A DNA stretch of 64,000 nt from Valencia hispanica (Eukaryota; Chordata; Actinopteri; Cyprinodontiformes; Valenciidae): positions 2,014,001 through 2,078,000 of the forward strand of contig OY747705.1 in NCBI GenBank assembly GCA_963556495.2, in the 5' to 3' direction. The notes below the pieces were generated by a model that was not told the origin of the DNA, ran no database searches, and was given only the letters and a program-made list of their open reading frames with translations. Position 1 is the first letter of the stretch, and each line of letters starts with the position of its first letter. The translations under genes were made by a program, and so were the position numbers. Below are positions 33,010 to 45,074 of the stretch, in pieces.

Positions 33010-33790
33010 GAAAAACTGAAATTCTTCTCTTTCAGCTTTTCCCTTCGGGGGTCTCCATTTAGTCCAATCCTCTGCCCTCACACCACCTAACTGCATATCC
33101 TCTTTCACCACATCCATAAATCTCCTTTCAGGGCATCCACTCTGCCTCCTGATGGCTCCAACCTCCGCATCTTTCTACTGATATAATCGTTGTCTGTCCT
33201 TTGAACATGTCCTAGTTCTTAAAATCAGCACTAGAACACTTTCCCTCCAACGGCTCACTCTTGATCAAGATCTTGTTGAAGAACCTAGTCAAAAACATCT
33301 ACTGCCACCTTAGGCACTTCCATACCTCCACAGGTATGTCATCAGGACCAACTGCCTTTCCCCTCTTCATCCTTACTCATCTCAGCTAATTCCTGAATCA
33401 CAAGTCACCTCTTCTACTCTACATTCTTTCTCATTTTCCTCATTCATCAGCTTTTCCAAATAGTATTTTCATCTTCCCATCACACACTCCGCACCTGTCC
33501 ATACATTTCCAACCCTATCCTTGATCACCCTAACCTGTTGCACATCCTTTCTATCTCTCTGCCATTCTCTCCTTCCTTACTGTCCAACCTAGCACAAAGG
33601 AAGTCATATGCCCTATGTTTGGCCTTTGGCACCTCTACCTTTACTAAAAGCTGCATCTTCTTGTACTCCTGTCTAGTCTCCTCAGTGCTCTCAGTGTCCC
33701 ACTTATTCTTAGCTAACTTCTTTCTCTGTATGTGCTCCTGGACTTTATCATTCGTTTTAATATGTTCTGAAGCCATTTCCCTGCTCCTTA
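33010..33790 (-). mobile_element. RTE-clade LINE fragment
   Basis: Minus frame 33845-33525 contains NDKVQEHIQRKKLAK and KVEVPKAKHRAYDFL, which recur in the + copy at 56.3 kb. + strand CATCAGGACCAACTGCCTTT near 33339 is the antisense of the conserved PxxDDxPxE-type start of RTE reverse transcriptase. Broken in several places. Confidence 0.75.
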
Positions 33791-36029
33791 AAAAAGGACA
33801 AGGATCCTCTACTTTGCGACAGCTACAGACCGATATCGCTCTCAAATGTTGACCTCAAAATTATATCTAAAGTTCTGGCCACTCATTTACAGCGTATCCT
33901 ACCGTTAATTATTGGATCAGACCAGACAGGTTTTATGCCAAGTCGACAGTCCTTCTCCAATACTAGACGCCCGTTTCATATAATTACTTCATCCTGACCT
34001 ATAATACCGGAAGTTGTGGTTTCTCTGAATGCTGAGAAGTCCTTTGATAGGGTCGAATGAGGCTTTCTTTACAAGGTGTTGGCTAAATTTGGGCTGGGTG
34101 GAGCCTTTGTGGACTGGGTTAAGCTTCTCTACTCGCCCCCAAGGGCTTCAGTCGGTCTAAAGATACGTTTTCTCCCTCCTTTCCCCTCCCTTGCGGTACA
34201 AGGCAAGGCTGTCCACTTTCTCCGTTATTATTTGTTCTATCGATCGAGCACCTAGCCATCTGGCTGCGATCCAATGTTAATTTCAAAGGCATCACAAGCT
34301 TAGGTACTGTTCATAAGGTTTCCCTATATGCAGATGACCTCCTTCTCTATGTTTCGGGCCCCATCTACTCTTTTCCGGTATTTCTGAATATTTTAAAAGA
34401 CTATGCTGACATATCAGGTTTTAATTGAATTAATTAATTGTCAAAAAGTATTATGTTAGCTATGAATGACTTGGCCAGAGCTCTTTTACCATCTGCTATG
34501 TCCTTCAGTTTGGTGATCGGGGCTTTTAAATATAAATAAGAGTACAAATATTTACATGTCTTTCTGATCTATATCCTTTATTACTGTTGCTTCTCTTATG
34601 GATGAAACTGAGAAGGATTTTACCCGATGGTCAATCCTGCCCCTCTCGGTGTGTCGGATACATTTTATGAAAATGGTGACCCTCCCCAGGTTTCTTTAGT
34701 TGTTTCAGCATGTTCCTATTCTTCTTAATAAGTCTTTTTTTGATAAGCTGGATAAACTGATTTTGACCTTCTTGTAGTCAGGTAAACTGGCCGGGATCCG
34801 GAAGTCGGTCCTACAGTCCTCCAAGGACAAGGGGGGATTTGCTTTCCCCGTCTTTTGATACTATTATTGGGCAGCCAATGTGCAAAAATTGCTGTTTTGG
34901 ATGTTTAAGGGAGGAAACTCGAATTGGGTATGTCTGGAAAGGGGCTTAGCTCCCTTTTCATTGCCTTCAATCTTATGTTCCCAACTTCCACTTCCACTTT
35001 TGTGTCTGTCAGGATATCCAATAATAATCATTTCACTGAAAATTTGGAGGCAGATTAAAAAACTATTTGGGTTAGCAAACCCTTCAGTGTTGACATACAG
35101 GAATTGTACTTTTGAGCCATCTAGGGCCGATCCGCCATTTCAGGTTTGGCACAACAAAGGGATGATTTTATTCAGCGATCTGTGTGCGGACAGTGTGTTT
35201 TCCTCATTTGAGCAGCTTTCTACGACATATCGCCTCTCAAAGCAACATCTTTTTAGTTTTTTCCAGGTCAGCGACTATGTTAAAAAAAAATTCCTCACTT
35301 TCCAAATCACCCACCTGAAACTCTACAGGACACTCTTCTCTCTACATATCCCTTTGTTAAAGGGTGTATTTTGATCTTATATAGAGCTATGTGATCAGCA
35401 TCTTCCGTATCCCTTACTGCCTTGAAAAAGAATTGGGAGGAGAGCCTCAATAACGAAATCACAGAAAAACTGTGGAGTTTGGCTCTCCAGATGGTGCATA
35501 AATCCTCCATCTGTGATTGTCATAGACTCATTCAATGCAAAGTTATATTCAAGGCTCAATACACTGCACTGCCAGGTTGGCAGAAAAAAATTTCATCTGT
35601 CAGGGATGCCTGTTCCAGATATAACACCGCTCCTGCCAACCATGTGCATATGTTCTGGTCCTGTCTTAAATTGGGCCCATTTTGGGGGATATTCGACCTG
35701 GCGAATAAAGCATACAGTTACACTGTCCCCCCAAATTCTTTATCTACGATTTTTGGCATTCTCCCTGACACAGGTGCCCCAGGAGCCCTTAGACGGGCTT
35801 AGGTATTTCTTAAATTGTTGGATCGAAGGCTGATTTTGCTCTATTAGAAGCTCCATATCCCCCCTTCAAATGCCCATTGGATACGTGAGCTGTTGTACAA
35901 TCTTAAATTAGAGAAGTTAGGATTCTCAATCTGTGGGTCAGTCAACTCATTTCATAAACCATGGGATCCCTTCACGCAATATGTTGGCTCTTTAAATATC
36001 ACCTACAGTCCAGTGGACAATTAAAAGAA
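33791..36029 (+). mobile_element. L1-type LINE, reverse transcriptase to C-terminus, decayed
   Basis: In + order: SYRPISL, ISKVLATHLQRILPLII, QTGFMPSRQS, LNAEKSFDRVE (first catalytic Asp altered, as in the 22.4-kb copy), RQGCPLSPLLF, LYADDLLLYVS (catalytic Asp-Asp intact), then 35422-35802 with the L1 C-terminal domain (HVHMFWSCLKLGPFW). Many stops. It ends at the Rex3 tail at 36031. Endonuclease and ORF1 are absent. Confidence 0.8.
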
Positions 36030-36062
36030 TATCCATCCATCCATCCATCCATTTTCTTCCAC

Positions 36063-37505
36063 TTATCCGGGGTCGGGTCGCGGGGGCAGCAGCTTAAGCA
36101 AGGACACCCCAACTTCCCTCTCCCCAGCCATTTGGGCCAGCTCCTCGGAAGGAATTCCAAGGTAATCCCAGGCCAGCCGAGAAACATAATCCCTCCAGCA
36201 TGTCCTGGGCCTCCTCCCGCTGGGACGTGCCCAAAATACCTCACCAGGGAGGCGTCCAGGAGGCCTCCTGACCAGATGCCCGAGCCACCTTAACTGACTC
36301 CTCTCGATGTGGAGGAGCAGCGGCTCTACTCTGAGCCCCCTCCGGATGACTGAGCTTTTCACCCTATCTCTAAGGGAGAGCCCCGACACTCTACGGAGGA
36401 AACTAATTTCAGCCGCTTGTATCCGTGATCTCGTTCTGTCGGTCACCACCCAGAGTTCGTGACCATAGATGAGGGTAGGAACATAGATCGACCAGTAAGT
36501 CGAGAGCTTCGCCTTTCGGCTCAGCTCTCTCTTCACCACGACAGACCGGTTCAGCGCCCGCATAACTGCAGATGCCCTACCAATCTGTCTATCGATCTCC
36601 CGCACCATTTTTCCCTCATTTGTGAACAAGACCCCCAGATACTTAAACTCCTCCACTTGGGGAAGGACCTCATCCCCAACCCGGAGAAGGCACCATACCC
36701 TTTTCCAGCTCAAGACCATGGCCTCGGATTTGGAGGTGCTGATTTTCATCCCAGCCGCTTCACACTCGGCTGCGAACCGCTCCAGCGAAAGCTGTAGATC
36801 ACGTTCCGATGAAGCTAACAGGACCACGTCATCTGCAAAAAGCAGAGACCAGATCCTGAGGCCACCGGAACAGATCCCCTCAACACCTTGGCTGTGGCTA
36901 GAAATTCTGTCCATAAAAGTTATGAACAGGATCGGTGACAAAGGGCAACCTTGGCGGAGTCCAACTCTCACTGGAAACAAGCCCAACTTATTGCCAGCAA
37001 TGCGAACCAAACTCTGGCACCGGTCGTACAGGGACCTAACAGCCCGTATCAAGGGGCCCGGTACCCCATACTCCCGGAGCACCCCCCACAGGGCTCCCCG
37101 AGGGACACGATTGAACGCCTTCTCCAAGTCCACAAAACACATGTAGACCGGTTGGGTGAACTCCCACGCACCCTCCAGGATCCTGCTGAGGGTGTAGAGT
37201 TGGTCCAGTGTTCCACGGCCAGGACGAAAACCGCATTGTTCCTCCTGGATCCGAGGTTCGACTATCCGTTGGACCCTCCTCTCCAGAACCCCTGAATAGA
37301 CCTTACCAGGGAGGCTTAGAAGTGAAATCCCCCTGTAGTTGGAACACACTCTGTGGTCCCCCTTTTTAAACAGGGGGACCACCACCCCGGTTTGCCAATC
37401 CAAAGGAACTGCCCCCGATGTCCACGCAATATTGCAGAGCCGCGTTAACCAACACAGCCCCACAACATCCAGAGCCCTGAGGAACTCCGGTCGAATCTCA
37501 TCCAC
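36063..37505 (-). CDS. Rex3-A reverse transcriptase, 480 codons open
   Basis: The longest open frame in the window. Motifs in order: NYRGISLLSLPGKVYSG (RT 1-2), QCGFRPGRGTLDQL, FVDLEKAFNRVPR (first catalytic Asp), LRQGCPLSPILF, SLLFADDVVLLAS (catalytic Asp-Asp), EEFKYLGV, then a basic C-terminal domain with RSQLRWLGHLV and WRDYVSRLAW. It copies element RNA onto nicked target DNA. The ATG is simply the first Met after a TAG near 37592; the natural protein continues upstream into linker and endonuclease, so this is a fragment of a once larger ORF. Confidence 0.85.
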   Translation of the reverse strand: MDEIRPEFLRALDVVGLCWLTRLCNIAWTSGAVPLDWQTGVVVPLFKKGDHRVCSNYRGISLLSLPGKVYSGVLERRVQRIVEPRIQEEQCGFRPGRGTLDQLYTLSRILEGAWEFTQPVYMCFVDLEKAFNRVPRGALWGVLREYGVPGPLIRAVRSLYDRCQSLVRIAGNKLGLFPVRVGLRQGCPLSPILFITFMDRISSHSQGVEGICSGGLRIWSLLFADDVVLLASSERDLQLSLERFAAECEAAGMKISTSKSEAMVLSWKRVWCLLRVGDEVLPQVEEFKYLGVLFTNEGKMVREIDRQIGRASAVMRALNRSVVVKRELSRKAKLSTYWSIYVPTLIYGHELWVVTDRTRSRIQAAEISFLRRVSGLSLRDRVKSSVIRRGLRVEPLLLHIERSQLRWLGHLVRRPPGRLPGEVFWARPSGRRPRTCWRDYVSRLAWDYLGIPSEELAQMAGEREVGVSLLKLLPPRPDPG

Positions 37506-38888
37506 CCCCGGAGCCTTGGCACCGAGGAGCTTTTTAACGACCTCGGTGACCTCAGCATTAGAGATTGAAGAGCCCGACCCAAAGTCCCCAAACTATGCTT
37601 CCAGATTGGAAGGTGTGCCAGTGGGATTGAGGAGGTCTTTAAAGTATTCCATCCACCGACCCAAAACGTCCCGCGTCGAGGTCAGCAGCACACCATCTCC
37701 ACTGTAAGCAGTGTTGGTGGCAGACCGCTTGCCCCCCCTGAGACGCCGGATGGTGGACCAGAATCACTTCGAAGCCGTACGGAAGTCGTTTTCCATGGCC
37801 TCTCCAAACTCCTCACACGCTCAAGTTTTTGCCTCCGCGACCATCCGAGCTGCACTCCGCTTGGCCTGCCGGTACCTATCAGCTGCTTCAGAGGTCCCAC
37901 AAGCCAGAAGGACCCGATAGGACTCCTTCTTCAGCCTGACAGCATCCCTTACCGCCGGTGTCCACCAGCGGGTTCGGGGGTTGCCGCCGTGACAGGGAAC
38001 GACAACCTTGCAGCCACAGCTCCGGTCAGCCGCCTCGACAATGGAGGGGCGGAACATGGTCCACTTGGACTCAATGTCCCCCGCCTTCCCCAGGACGTGT
38101 TCGAAGTTCTGCCGGAGGTGTGAGTTGACGCTCCTTCTGACAGGAGACTCTGCCAGACATTCCAAGCAGACCCTCACAACACGTTTGGACCTTCCAGGTC
38201 TGTTCCGGCATCCACCACCACCATCGGAGCTGACTCATCACCAGGTAGTGGTCAGTGGACAGCTCAGCCCCTCTCTTCACCCGAGTGTCCAAAGCATGCG
38301 GCCGCAGATCAGATGAGACGACAACCTAGTCGATCATCGAGCTGCGGCCTAGGGTGTCCTGGTGGCAAGTGCACATATAGACACCTTTATGCTTGAACAT
38401 GGTGTTTGTTATGGACAATCCATGACGAGCACAGAAGTCCAACAACAAGACACCACTCGGGTTCAGATCCAGGGGGCCATTCCGCCCAACCACACCCCTC
38501 CAGGTCTCACTGTCATTGCCCACGTGAGCGTTGAAGTCCCCCAGCAGAACAAGGGAGTCCCCGGGAAGAGCACTCTCCAGTACCCCCTCCAAAGACTCCA
38601 AAAAGGGTGGGTAATCTGATCTGCCGTTTTGGCGCGTAAGCACAAACAACAGTCAGGACCCCCCACCCGTAGGCGGAGGGAGGCTACCCTCTTGTTCACC
38701 GGGGTAAACCCCAACGTACAGGCGCCGAGATGGGGGGCAACAAGTATGCCAACCCCAGCTCGGCGCCTCTCAGCGGGGGCAACTCCAGAGTGGAAGAGAG
38801 TCCAACCCCTCTCGAGGAGACCGGTTCCAGAGCCAGAGCCGTGCGTCGAGGTTAGTCCGACGATGTCCAGTCAAAACCTGTCAACCTC

Positions 38889-39997
38889 CGGCCCTGGCCC
38901 TCGTTTGAAGCCTGGTCTCAGCGCCCTGCGTTGCGCGGGATCGGGACCTGGGAGCTGGTACAACTTGGCGTCCAGATGCTGACTGAGCCCGGCCCGGGGA
39001 TGCTGTCCGTCCCCTGCGGCTATTGGTGGGGCGCTGGGATGTTGGCGGTGGGGATTGGCCTAGGGCGGAGGCGTCGCGTGGCGGCCGGCCGCGGCCCCTG
39101 CAGTGCCGGGGGCCCCTCGTCGGCCGGTCCCTTGTCGGGTCCCTGCTGGGGGGTGGGGTGCCCCTGGGCCCCGGTCCGTTGCTGGCGGAGCCCGTGGGCT
39201 CGTCACTGCTGCCCCCCGGGCCCCTGCATAGTGGCCGCTGGATGTTCTCCTCTCTTGGGGGATGCGGTCGGCCCCGCCCGGGTCCGCCTGGGGCTCTGGC
39301 GGTCCTTTGGACGTCTTTGCTCAGATCTCCTTCATGTCTACATCGATTCCTGGGGGACGGATTGATGTCTTCTCACACCAACTATCAAACACTCTTATGG
39401 AGAAACTTTATATGCACCAGCATGCTAACACACACACATAGATGTGGGGTCTCTGGTGTTTAAGGATATATCTGAGGTTATCATTACTAGAGCTTGATTA
39501 AGCGGTACCATGAGTTTTTCTGTGACATGGTTGTTGTATTTTTATATCTATTTTTGTGTGATGTGGTTGTGTAATTCTTAAGCTCACAATGTTTGGTTGG
39601 TTTTGTCGATGTTCCTTTTTCGTGTTTTGTTTTTCCCCCTCTCTCTGCCGTCCTGTGGGTATGGAGGCAGACTTCAATGTTTTCCTGTGTTTTCTTTGTT
39701 CCCCTTCCTCTCTTGTATTTTCAACTCACCCTCTCTCATGACATTTTGTTTCCTACCTCTCTTCTTCATCTTCCTTCTTTCTTCTCCTTAATTTTCCGTC
39801 TCCGTGTCCATAACATCAGGAAATAAAAACCCCAACAATTCATAATAAAGATTTTTCACACATAAATCAAGCGGAGTACTATAGCAAAAGCTGTACTGCT
39901 CCGCTTGTGAAAGTAAATCTGTTGGGCTTCTACTTGGTACTCAGACACCAATTCTGAGCTCCACACTGCCAAACAGGACACGTTAAAAAAAAAAAAA
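38889..39997 (+). mobile_element. retroposed L1 3'-UTR segment
   Basis: A 16-bp duplication AAAACCTGTCAACCTC (38873-38888, 39998-40013) brackets it, and a poly-A tail ends it (about 39984-39997). The first ~450 bases are very GC-rich. The last ~290 bases (from about 39718) match, inverted, the 3' end of the L1 at 1226-1523. No coding sequence. It splits the Rex3-A endonuclease. Confidence 0.88.
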
Positions 39998-40320
39998 AAA
40001 ACCTGTCAACCTCGCACACCAGCTCCGGCTCCTTCCCCACCAGAGAGGTAACGTTCCACGTCCCGAAAGCCAGCTTCTGCAGCCGAGGATCGGTCCGCCA
40101 AGGTCCCCGCCTTCGGCCGCCGCCCATCCTGCACAGCACCCGACCCCTATGGCCCCTCCCACAGGTGGTGAGCTGATGGGAAGGGAGACCCATGTAACCT
40201 CTTTGGGCTAAGCCCGACCACCAGGCGCTCGCCAACCTGCCCCGCCTCCAGGCCTGGCTCCAGAGGGGGACCCCGGTAACCCACGTCCGGGCGAGGGAAC
40301 ACTGAATCCAATTTTCTTTT

Positions 40321-42348
40321 CCGGGGGACATTGAGTCCGAGTGGACCATGTTCCACGCCTCCATTGCCGAGGCGGCTGACCGAAGCTGTGGCCGCAAGGT
40401 GGTCGGTGCCTGTCGCGGCGGCAACCCCCGAACCCGCTGGTGGACTCCGGCGGTAAGGGATGCTGTCAGGCTGAAGAAGGAGTCCTACCGGGTGTTTTTG
40501 GCTTGTGAGACCCCTGAAGCAGCTGATAAGTACCGACAGGCCAAGCGGGATGCGGCTTGGATGGTTGCTGAGGCAAAAACTCGGGCGTGGGAGGAGTTTG
40601 GAGAGGCCATGGAAAACGACTTCCGTACGGCTTCGAAGCGATTCTGGTCCACCATCCGGCGTCTCAGGGGGGGAAAGCGGTCTGCCACCAACACTGTTTA
40701 CAGTGGGGATGGTGTGCTGCTGACCTCGACCCGGGATGTTTTGGGTCGGTGGATGGAATACTTCTCCTCAGATAGAGGATAGACCTCCTCAATCCCACCA
40801 GCACGCCTTCCAATCTGGAAGCAGGGTTTGGGGACTTGGGGTCGGTCTCTCCAATCTCTGTTGCTGAGGTCACCGAGGTCGTTAAAAAACTCCTCGGTGG
40901 CAGGGCTCCGGGGGTGGATGAGATTCGAGTTCCTCAAGGCTCTGGATGTTGTGGGGCTGTGTTGGTTAACGCGGCTCTGCAATATTACGTGGACATCGGG
41001 GGCAGTTCCCTTGGATTGACAGACCGGGCTGGTGGTCCCCCTGTTTAAAAAGGGGGTCCACAGGGTGTGTTCCAACTACAGGGGGATCACACTTCTGAGC
41101 CTCCCTGGTAAGGTCTATTCAGGGGTTCTGGAGAGGAGGGTCCGACGGATAGTCGAACCTCGGATCCAGGAGGAACAATGCGGTTTTCGTCCTGGCCGTG
41201 GAACACCCTCAGCAGGGTCCTGGAGAGTGCGTGGGAGTTCGCCCAACCGGTCTACATGTGTTTTGTGGACTTGGAGAAGGCGTTCAACCGTGTCCCTCGG
41301 GGGGCCCTGTGGGGGGTGCTCCGGGAGTATGGGGTACCGGGCCCCTTGATACAGGCTGTTAGGTCCCTGTACGACCAGTGCCAGAGTTTGGTTCGCATTG
41401 CCGGCAGTAAGTCGGGCTTGTTTCCAGTGAGAGTTGGACTCCGCCATGGTTGCCCTTTGTCACCGATCCTGTTCCTAACTTTTATGGACAGGATCTCTAG
41501 GCGCAGCCAAGGCGTTGAGGGGGTCTGTTTTGGTGGCCTCAGGATCGGGTCTCTGCTTTTTGGCTTCATCGGAACGTGATCTACAGCTTTCGCTGGAGCG
41601 GTTCGCAGCCGAGTGTGAAGCGGCTGGGATGAGAATCAGCACCTCCAAATCCGAGGCCATGGTCTTGAGCCGGAAAAGGGTGGGGTGCCTTCTCCGGGTC
41701 GGGGATGGGGTCCTTCACCAAGTGGAAGAGTTTAAGTATCTGGGGGTCTTGTTCACGAATGAGGGAAAAATGGAGCGGGAGATCGACAGACGGATTGGCG
41801 AGGCATCTGCAGTTATGCGGGCGCTTTACCGGTCTGTCGTGGTTTAGAGAGATCGATTTACCGGTCGATCTACGTTCCTACCCTCATCTATAGTCACGAA
41901 CTCTGGGTGGTGACCGAAAGAACGAGATCACGGATACAAGCGGCTGAAATGAGTTTCCTCCGCAGAGTGTCTGGGCTCTCCCTTAGAGATAGGGTGAGAA
42001 GCTCAGTCATCCGGAGGGGGCTCAGAGTAGAGCCGCTGCTTCTCCACATCGAGAGGAGTCAGTTGAGGATGCTCGGGCATCTGGTCAGGATGCCTCCTGG
42101 ACGCCTCCCTGGTGAGGTGTTTCAGGAGGCCCAGGGGAAGGCCCAGGGGAAGGCCCAGGGGAAGGCCCAGGACACACTGGAGGGACTATGTTTCTCGGCT
42201 GGCCTGGGAGCGCCTTGGGGTTCCTCCCGAGGAGCTGGAACAAGTGGCTGGGGAGAGGGAAGTCTGGGTCTCTTTGCTTAGGCTGCTGCCCCCGCGACCC
42301 GACCCCGGATAAGCGGAAGAAAATGGATGGATGGATGGATGGATGGAT
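40321..42348 (+). mobile_element. Rex3-B, 5'-truncated, head to head with Rex3-A
   Basis: Begins in the linker (GGGGGACATTGAGTCCGAG, equivalent to 38.07 kb of Rex3-A on minus), runs through reverse transcriptase (VDLEKAFNRVPR near 41270; the FADD region near 41560 is deleted or frameshifted, reading LLFGFIGT) to the C-terminal domain and a (GGAT)n tail. A short GGGGAAGGCCCA repeat expanded in tandem (42135-42168) within the C-terminal arginine-rich part. Many frame breaks. Confidence 0.88.
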
Positions 42349-42480
42349 TTAACATTGAGCCAATGAAGGGAAGCTAAAACAGGAGAAATGTGATCTTTCT
42401 TTTTAATCATCAGAACTCTTGCTGCAGCATTTTGGATCAACTGAAGGCTTTTAATTGCATTTTGTTAATAGTAAAGAATT
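42349..42480 (-). mobile_element. L2-type LINE fragment
   Basis: Minus frame reads IQNAAARVLMIKKKDHISPV then LASLHWLNVK, the classic L2 C-terminal segment, cut off by the Rex3-B tail. Confidence 0.75.
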
Positions 42481-42849
42481 ACAGTACATCACTCCTTGAC
42501 AAGGTGTTTCTAATTTTAACAGTATTCTAGAAGTTTAAGAAGAAGATCCTAGAAACCTGTTTAATATGGGATTTGACTGTCATCTCTTGGTCAAAAATAA
42601 CACAGAGGTTCTTTACTTTTTCCCGGAAATCAAATTAATGCCATCCAAATGAATTGATTGACTAAGCAGTGTTCCAGAGGTCCAAAGACGACAACTTCTT
42701 TTTTGTCAGAATTTTCACCCTACCTAACTGATTGGATTCAACAGGATTTATGGATAAATAAACTGTTGCTTATCATCTGCATAACTGTGGAAATATATTC
42801 CTTACGGTCTAATGATTTTACCACCAGATTACAGGATTTATTCAAAATT

Positions 42850-43115
42850 ACTTTATTAATCCCAAAGGGAAATTAAATGTCATTACTCATTATCCAAGGT
42901 TCTTCAAAGATTTGTTGTAGATGCTGATGGCTGTGGGTAGGAATGATCTCCTGTAGCACTCTGCAGATCCGAAGAAGCTTCTGACTGAAGACTCTCTGTA
43001 GTCGTATGAGTCTGATGTAGAAGATGCTCAGAGTTGTCCATAATGTTCATTTTTATTAAGAATCCTTTTTTGCACACTAATCTCCAGAGGGTCCTCAGCA
43101 TCCAACCTGCTTGCC
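42850..43115 (-). mobile_element. Rex1-type LINE 3' end
   Basis: Antisense of the same terminal text as the long Rex1 at 54.8-55.0 kb (TTTATTAATCCCAAAGGGAA at the end; tracts equivalent to the HRIKQIM region upstream). 5'-truncated. Confidence 0.65.
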
Positions 43116-43455
43116 AATGATCTCACATTGCCCATTATGATGGATGGAGATGGTTTGAAATTCCTCCTTTTCTCTCTCCTCTTCGCCCCTACCCTGATTG
43201 TTGGTTGTCAAACCCCTACAATATATTTATGCAACTTCTTGGTGGGTGTGGACTAATTCTAACACAGTGCGCCTTAGAAGCAATAAAACAATCAGCCCCA
43301 AGCCATACTTTATCATGAAATCATGAAATTCGGTATACATTAGTAGTGTCTCAGGACCTACAAAAACGTATCTTAGAGCCATCGTCCAAACCCCACAGGA
43401 ACTATTTTGTATCAAAGCCGCCATTTTGGGCCATTTACACATGTATTTGAACAAA
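43116..43455 (-). other. unclassified, small minus-strand frame
   Basis: A 77-codon minus frame (43460-43227) reads like a translated repeat rather than a gene. No motif recognised. Confidence 0.3.
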
Positions 43456-44830
43456 CTCATTCATTTATACAGCACTTTCTACCACCAATCAAGGAGGCCC
43501 AAACTGCTGTACACCAAAAAGGTACAATACAAAATACAAACCAATTAAAGCATACAAACCAATTAAAATAAATAAAACCAGCAAAAAACTAAGGCCTGCT
43601 GGGCAGATAATAAAATTCAGTAGTGCAATAACAGCTTGGATTTAAAATTCTTGGAGCCAGCACAGCAAACACACAGTTCCCCAGGGAACCAGCAGCACAC
43701 ACTGGTCTGAAGAGCAAAGGGACCTTGAAGGGGAATATTTTGAAAGTAAACAAGATGGTGCGGTACCTGCCAAGGACTTAAAAGAGAAAACGAGGATCTT
43801 AATGAGGATCAGTGAGACCAGGATCGCGGTTATATGGTCCCACTCATTAGCAGTTCTTGATATGGGGTCCTGAGATGGGCGGTTGCCAAGGGCACCATCA
43901 CAAAAAAGGTGACGGCAGGTTTTAAAAAAACATATTGTATTTTTTTATTGTATTTTTTTATAGTATCTCCATCAATACATGTATAAATGTATTGATCGAG
44001 ATGTTTTCCTTTAACACTTCTCCGTTAGTGTCTTTAAAGAACTGGGCCTGACTCTGTCCAGTCAGAGAGGGTGTTTGCCTAGGGCACCAAACGAGCTAAG
44101 ACTGCCCCTACTCCCACTTCTTTTGCACCACAAATAAATCTGGCCACAGCATTTTAGACCAATTGCAGCCCTGCCACTGAGGCCTTACACAGCCCAGCAT
44201 ATAAGGAACTGCAATAGTTTAACCTGAACAACACAAAGACATGCGTCACAATCTCAAGGTTTGACTTTGAAAGAAAAGGCCGAATCCTAGCCAAGCGTCA
44301 TAGCGGAAAGAAAATCATGACTTGACCACACCATTTATCTGAAGATCCAATTTCAATGCAGGATTAAGTCTGACCCCCAAGTCTGTAACCACGGATAGTT
44401 TATACGAGGCGAGGGATATAAGGTCAAGACCATGTTCTTCTGATCATTAAGAGAGAACACAATTACCTCTGTTTTGTTTTCATTAAAACCAAGAAAATGA
44501 GCTGACATCCACAGCTTAATATGAGCAAGACAATCAGTAATTGTCTTAATCATGTTGATGGAACCCTTATGTATAGGGACATAGATCTGGCAGTCGTCTG
44601 TATACAGATGGAATTCAACCTTGTATTTCCAAAGGAGGATGCCCAATGCATACAAGTAAACGGAAAACAGTAATGGGCACTGCATCAACCCCTGAGGTAT
44701 CCCCCATCTCGAGGATAAACCTTGGATGAGTGATCGCCCCTACTGACACAAAAAGATTGACTGTAAGATAGGACCACATCCATTGTTGTTGTTTCTCAGA
44801 CTGACACCAGCACTAAAATTATCTGACTTG
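43456..44830 (-). mobile_element. L2-type LINE with a small DNA-transposon insertion
   Basis: Minus frame 44688-44353 carries YTDDCQIYVP (reverse transcriptase catalytic Asp-Asp) and FNENKTEVIVF. The 3' end reads TTTATACAGCACTTT on + near 43468. An interrupting block at about 43875-44115 starts GGGCGGTTGCCAAGGGCACC and ends CTAGGGCACCAAACGAGC..GACTGCCCC, a likely non-autonomous DNA transposon with rough inverted ends. Confidence 0.7.
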
Positions 44831-44864
44831 ATTAGCTTCTAAAATAAAATGTGTCCAAAAATAC

Positions 44865-44915
44865 CTGGAGATGAAGATGGTGGCTTTCCAAACGGGTCAT
44901 TTTCAAATGGGTCAC
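44865..44915 (-). CDS. eps15: eps15 exon, two DPF motifs
   Basis: A 51-nt exon: acceptor TATTTTAG, then GTGACCCATTTGAAAATGAC; donor CCAG|GTATTT. With its split codons it encodes GDPFENDPFGKPPSSSP plus one base of the next Asp. It is in phase with both neighbours. Each DPF tripeptide is an AP-2 alpha-appendage ligand. Confidence 0.85.
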
Positions 44916-45074
44916 CTAAAATAGAAAAAATATATACAGTAGAAGACAATAAGGTGAGAAGGAAAGAAGTAAATCTAAGGAATAGGACAATAAAAAATGC
45001 CAGCAGAGAAAGTACTTTCTGTATAAAGCAAGAGAATACAAACAGGAAAGCGGAAAAATAAGGAGTGTGACAAC

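Larger units (their letters stand above)
36031..40320 (-). mobile_element. Rex3-A, near-complete RTE-type LINE
   Basis: The 3' tail (CCAT)n on + at 36031-36052 is followed, in minus sense going upstream, by reverse transcriptase (37505-36063), linker (about 38180-37520), endonuclease (38649-38326, [10 protein letters not shown]) and, beyond an L1 3'-UTR insertion at 38889-39997, the endonuclease start with LAFGTWNVTSL (about 40070). It is one of the longest Rex3 bodies here. Several frame breaks lie in the linker and endonuclease. Confidence 0.88.

Noticed and set aside
36459..38316. Long + strand open frames opposite Rex3-A (for example 36622-37146, 36951-37295)
   Set aside because: They are mirror frames of a GC-rich reverse transcriptase gene, with no independent motif.
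39023..39463. 146-codon Gly/Pro/Arg-rich + frame in the retroposed L1 3' UTR
   Set aside because: Open only because the UTR is GC-rich. A similar frame in the 29-kb copy is not conserved in sequence.
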